Below are positions 6,031-8,485 of a DNA stretch of 8,485 nt, piece after piece (within the stretch, counting starts at the first letter, position 1; every line of letters starts with the position of its first letter). Under the pieces are notes generated by a model, which was not told where the DNA came from, did no database searches, and saw nothing but the letters and a program-made list of their open reading frames with translations. Made by a program: the position numbers and the translations under genes. This stretch comes from UBA1412 sp964609795 (GTDB lineage: Bacteria > Verrucomicrobiota > Verrucomicrobiia > Limisphaerales > UBA1412), in the NCBI GenBank assembly GCA_964609795.1, contig CAZSTC010000092.1:1-8485 (forward strand). The letters run 5' to 3'.

Positions 6031-7887
6031 TTACTCGGCCTCTGCAACATGTGCACTGACTCCACCTGCAGATTGAGCAGCCCGCTTGCGCAACGTCGCA
6101 TCGAGGATTTTTTTGCGCAAACGTAAATGTTTCGGAGTCGCCTCCACATATTCATCAGGCCCGATATATTCGAGCGATCTCTCCAGACTCAGGCGCATGG
6201 GAGGTTCAAGCTGAATTCCCTTACCATCCCCCACTGAGCGCATATTCGTCAGCTTTTTCGTCTTACAGGGATTGACCGGAATATCCTGCTCACGGGCATT
6301 CTCTCCGACAATCATTCCTTCATAAATCGCATCGCCGGGCTCGACCATCAGGCGCCCGCGCTCCTGGACCATGTTGAGAGCATAAGAGGTCGCTATTCCA
6401 TCTTCCATGCTCACCAGTGAACCGTTTTTCCGGCAAACCACATCGCCCCGGTACGCTTCATATCCGTGGAAGAGATGGCTGATCACCCCCATACCCCGGG
6501 TTTGATTCACCAAATCCGTCTCGAAACCGATCAATCCGCGAGTAGGTATCAGTGCCTCAATACTGATCTGCTCAGCATGATGCTTGATATCCGAAATCTC
6601 TCCTTTGCGGTTTGAAAGGTTTTCCAGAACCGGCCCCATAGATTCCTTGGGAATTTCCAAAAATAACCTTTCAATAGGCTCCAGAAGTGCCCCTTTCTCA
6701 TCACGCTTTAAAATCACTTCCGGACGCGAAACCAAAACCTCGTAGCCTTCCCTGCGCATCTGCTCCACCAGAACCGCAATATGCATCTCTCCGCGTCCGC
6801 TCACTTTGAAAATACTTGTTATGTCACCATCCTCAACCCTGAGGCTGATATTCGTACGAACCTCCCGCACCAGCCGCTCGCGAATGTGCCGAGCCGTCAC
6901 CAGAGTACCCTCTTTACCTGCCAGAGGGCCATCATTCACCGCAAACTGCATCTGAATCGTCGGAGGATCAATCGGTTTGAAAGGCAAAGGCTCTCCCTCT
7001 TCATTCTGCAGCAATGTTTCACCAATGAACACATCTTCAAAACCACAAATACCGACAATGTCGCCGGCGCTCGCACTCTCCAACTGAATTCTCGCTAAAC
7101 CCTTATGGTTAAAAACAGCCGTAATTTTGCTACTCACACGCCGACCGTCTCCGTGAATACACCAAACCGTATCGCCTACCGAAATGCTTCCGCTCAAGAT
7201 TTTCCCGAAAGCGATTCTCCCCAGATAATCCGAGTAATCCAGATTGGAAACCAGAAGCTTGAATTCTCCTTTCGCATTAGCCTGAGGCGCGGGCACATGC
7301 TTAACAATCGTCTCGAAAAGAGGTTTTATATCCAGCCCCTCGATCGATTGACCGCGTTCGGGCATTTTTTCCATAGCGTATCCATCCTTTGCGCTGGCGT
7401 AGATAACGGGGAAATCCAACTGCTCATCGGTGGCATTGAGCGAAACAAAGAGGTCAAAAACCAGATCCAGCACCCGGCTCGGATTGGCGAAGTCACGGTC
7501 AATCTTGTTGATCACGACAATCGGCTTTGCACCGACTTCCAGCGCCTTGCGCAGAACGAAACGGGTCTGTGCCTGCGGCCCCTCTACAGCGTCCACGACA
7601 AGTAAAACACCGTCAATCATGTTCAAAATACGCTCCACTTCCCCGCCAAAATCGGCATGGCCCGGAGTGTCCACTATGTTAATGTGATAGCTCTTGTATT
7701 TGAAAGCGGCATTCTTGGCACGGATGGTAATTCCTTTCTCACGTTCCAAATCCATGGAATCCATGATCCGTTCCTCCACCGCCTGATTTGTTCTGAAAGT
7801 CCCCGACTGCCTCAAAAGACAATCTACCAGAGTGGTCTTTCCATGATCTACGTGTGCGATAATTGCGATATTGCGAATCTGCTGCAT
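6031..7887 (-). CDS. typA: Ribosome-associated translational GTPase TypA/BipA
   Basis: The protein has 618 residues, close to the roughly 610 usual for TypA. It is an EF-G-like GTPase that binds the 70S ribosome and is linked to ribosome assembly, stress and low-temperature growth. Visible motifs are G1 AHVDHGKT (11-18), the switch region with REKGITI (49-55), G3 DTPGHADFGGEVER (73-86), G4 NKID (127-130) and G5 SAK (165-167). The translation-factor beta-barrel (GRIAFGKILSGSISVGD), EF-G-like domains (GRGEMHIAVLVEQMRREGYE) and the TypA-specific C-terminus (PTRGLIGFETDLVNQTRGMG, then EYIGPDEYVEATPKHLRLRKK) follow. The frame extends upstream to a GTG at 8025, but those 46 residues have no family counterpart. 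ATG 7887 gives the standard N-terminus MQQIRNIAIIAHVDHG. No Shine-Dalgarno sequence precedes it. The neighbouring convergent argC is unrelated in function. Confidence 0.97.
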   Translation of the reverse strand: MQQIRNIAIIAHVDHGKTTLVDCLLRQSGTFRTNQAVEERIMDSMDLEREKGITIRAKNAAFKYKSYHINIVDTPGHADFGGEVERILNMIDGVLLVVDAVEGPQAQTRFVLRKALEVGAKPIVVINKIDRDFANPSRVLDLVFDLFVSLNATDEQLDFPVIYASAKDGYAMEKMPERGQSIEGLDIKPLFETIVKHVPAPQANAKGEFKLLVSNLDYSDYLGRIAFGKILSGSISVGDTVWCIHGDGRRVSSKITAVFNHKGLARIQLESASAGDIVGICGFEDVFIGETLLQNEEGEPLPFKPIDPPTIQMQFAVNDGPLAGKEGTLVTARHIRERLVREVRTNISLRVEDGDITSIFKVSGRGEMHIAVLVEQMRREGYEVLVSRPEVILKRDEKGALLEPIERLFLEIPKESMGPVLENLSNRKGEISDIKHHAEQISIEALIPTRGLIGFETDLVNQTRGMGVISHLFHGYEAYRGDVVCRKNGSLVSMEDGIATSYALNMVQERGRLMVEPGDAIYEGMIVGENAREQDIPVNPCKTKKLTNMRSVGDGKGIQLEPPMRLSLERSLEYIGPDEYVEATPKHLRLRKKILDATLRKRAAQSAGGVSAHVAEAE

Positions 7888-8003
7888 ATTAATGTGTGAT
7901 GGGCTGTAATTTGCTTGCCCAACAGAATCTTTGGAGCTCTTGAAGATTGAAACAGCCTGAGATACTTTCCTCAGTCTTAATCGCCCCTCCCTGAGCGGGC
8001 CGC

Positions 8004-8033
8004 ATTTTACTATTGTTCCCTTCACGGCGACAA
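8004..8033 (-). promoter_or_regulatory. Candidate typA promoter
   Basis: On the minus strand TTGTCG (8033-8028, 4 of 6) and TAAAAT (8009-8004, 5 of 6) are 18 bases apart. Transcription would begin near 7997, giving a leader of about 110 bases. The GTG at 8025 would then lie outside the transcript, which supports the ATG at 7887. Confidence 0.38.
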
Positions 8034-8115
8034 GAATTTATCTCAAAAAGAAACAGGTTATTTTAAAGCGCCTTCCCCTCAATCGAAAACTCACACCTAA
8101 GAAACGCACCCTCTC

Positions 8116-8128
8116 AAGGTATGCGAAG
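8116..8128 (+). repeat. Diverged copy of the GAGGTATGCGGAG word
   Basis: AAGGTATGCGAAG matches the 13-mer found at 8305-8317 and 8381-8393 at 11 of 13 positions. Both mismatches are A for G. It is followed by GC, as is the 8305 copy. Confidence 0.45.
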
Positions 8129-8174
8129 GCAGTATTTTTCTGACCCGAAATCGCATCCTTATCCTTCAAAAAAA

Positions 8175-8235
8175 TCTGCGTCAATCTGCGTCTTCTGCGG
8201 TTAAAATTTATCATCATCTGCGGTATAAAACTGCG
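8175..8235 (-). repeat. CGCAGA phrase array (degenerate tandem repeat)
   Basis: On the plus strand TCTGCG occurs at 8175, 8185, 8194 and 8217, followed by ACTGCGG at 8230. Read on the minus strand this is a run of CCGCAGA/CGCAGA words, three of them 9-10 bases apart. Two more CCGCAGA words in the opposite orientation lie at 8433-8439 and 8454-8460. Similar low-complexity phrases recur between genes in many environmental bacterial genomes (from memory); their function is unknown. Confidence 0.65.
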
Positions 8236-8244
8236 GCTTATTCC

Positions 8245-8259
8245 GTGCCCGGAGGGCAC
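8245..8259. repeat. Small GTGCCC-GGA-GGGCAC hairpin
   Basis: GTGCCC (8245-8250) and GGGCAC (8254-8259) form a perfect 6-bp stem with a GGA loop. It directly abuts the larger palindrome starting at 8260. There is no T run, so it is not a canonical terminator. Confidence 0.55.
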
Positions 8260-8321
8260 ACGCCTCAATTTACCTCTGCACCCCATCCGAGGTGCAGCAA
8301 CCCCGAGGTATGCGGAGGCGT
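8260..8321. repeat. 62-nt imperfect palindrome (REP-like candidate)
   Basis: The outer arms ACGCCTC (8260-8266) and GAGGCGT (8315-8321) pair perfectly. A mostly unpaired internal loop follows, then TACCTC (8271-8276) pairs with GAGGTA (8305-8310). The centre contains a further hairpin, TGCACC (8277-8282) with GGTGCA (8291-8296). The right arm carries the word GAGGTATGCGGAG, which recurs at 8381-8393. Nested stems in a non-coding, repeat-rich region resemble a REP or MITE-like element; no transposase is visible. Confidence 0.6.
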
Positions 8322-8355
8322 CTTTGTCTTCTCACTATTGAAAATCGTTTTCCAC

Positions 8356-8427
8356 CGCATCCGCCAGGATATGCATTCTTGAGGTATGCGGAGCATACCC
8401 ATAACATAGCCCGGGGTCGCATCCGCC
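8356..8427 (+). repeat. Direct repeat CGCATCCGCC
   Basis: The 10-mer CGCATCCGCC occurs at 8356-8365 and again at 8418-8427, flanking the GGTATGC hairpin. It may be part of the same repeat family, but two short copies are weak evidence. Confidence 0.35.
8381..8399. repeat. GGTATGC-GGA-GCATACC hairpin with repeated 13-mer
   Basis: GGTATGC (8383-8389) and GCATACC (8393-8399) form a perfect 7-bp stem with a GGA loop. Its 13-mer GAGGTATGCGGAG (8381-8393) is identical to 8305-8317 and matches 11 of 13 bases at 8116-8128. All three copies are in the same orientation. Confidence 0.6.
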
Positions 8428-8485
8428 TATTTCCGCAGAAAAACAAGATGCGTCCGCAGAGGTTCCATGTCCATCCATCTTCGTG

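Larger units (their letters stand above)
7888..8485. other. 598-bp stretch without a convincing gene
   Basis: The left third (7888-8033) is the likely typA leader and promoter. The rest holds short repeats and hairpins listed separately. An 82-codon frame at 8286-8038 (minus) runs through the repeats, is rich in Arg and Lys, shows no domain and has no good start signal, so it is not called. No tRNA cloverleaf was seen. Confidence 0.6.

Noticed and set aside
7888..8025. 46-residue N-terminal extension of TypA from GTG 8025
   Set aside because: No family counterpart, no ribosome site, and it overlaps the best candidate promoter.
8038..8286. 82-codon minus-strand frame as a gene
   Set aside because: It crosses the CGCAGA array and part of the palindrome, has biased Arg/Lys-rich composition, and shows no domain or start signal.

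Overview
The window looks like chromosomal DNA from a free-living or gut/sediment bacterium of the PVC group (Verrucomicrobiota, Lentisphaerota or Kiritimatiellota). This is inferred from the protein mix: a large secreted glycoside-hydrolase tail with beta-sandwich modules, a tandem DUF1080 protein with a signal peptide, a BspA-type leucine-rich-repeat surface protein, and PVC-like ArgC and TypA proteins. Recognisable Shine-Dalgarno sequences are scarce. No phage, transposase, CRISPR, rRNA or tRNA gene was recognised.

Layout. At 1-1212 (+) is the 3' part of a gene that starts left of the window, probably a secreted carbohydrate-active enzyme. It converges on a BspA-like LRR_5 protein (1384-3132, -). 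Upstream of that, in the same direction but behind a strong terminator (3323-3350), lies a secreted protein with two DUF1080 (3-keto-disaccharide hydrolase-like) domains (3377-4648, -). A 213-bp divergent intergenic region with candidate promoters separates it from argC (4862-5917, +), an arginine biosynthesis gene that appears to stand alone. argC converges on typA/bipA (6031-7887, -), and a perfect 14-bp hairpin flanked by A and T tracts serves both as a terminator. From 7888 to 8485 there is no convincing gene. This stretch holds the typA leader and promoter, then a dense cluster of short repeats: a CGCAGA phrase array, a 62-nt imperfect palindrome, and small hairpins sharing a GGTATGCG-type word.

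How the genes work together. The three left-hand genes are all predicted to act outside the cytoplasm and fit a polysaccharide-foraging or surface-interaction lifestyle, but their transcription units are separate and nothing shows a single operon. argC and typA are housekeeping genes. The least ordinary parts are the right-hand repeat cluster and the modular LRR gene, which carries recent 69-bp tandem duplications. I found no convincing new multi-gene system.
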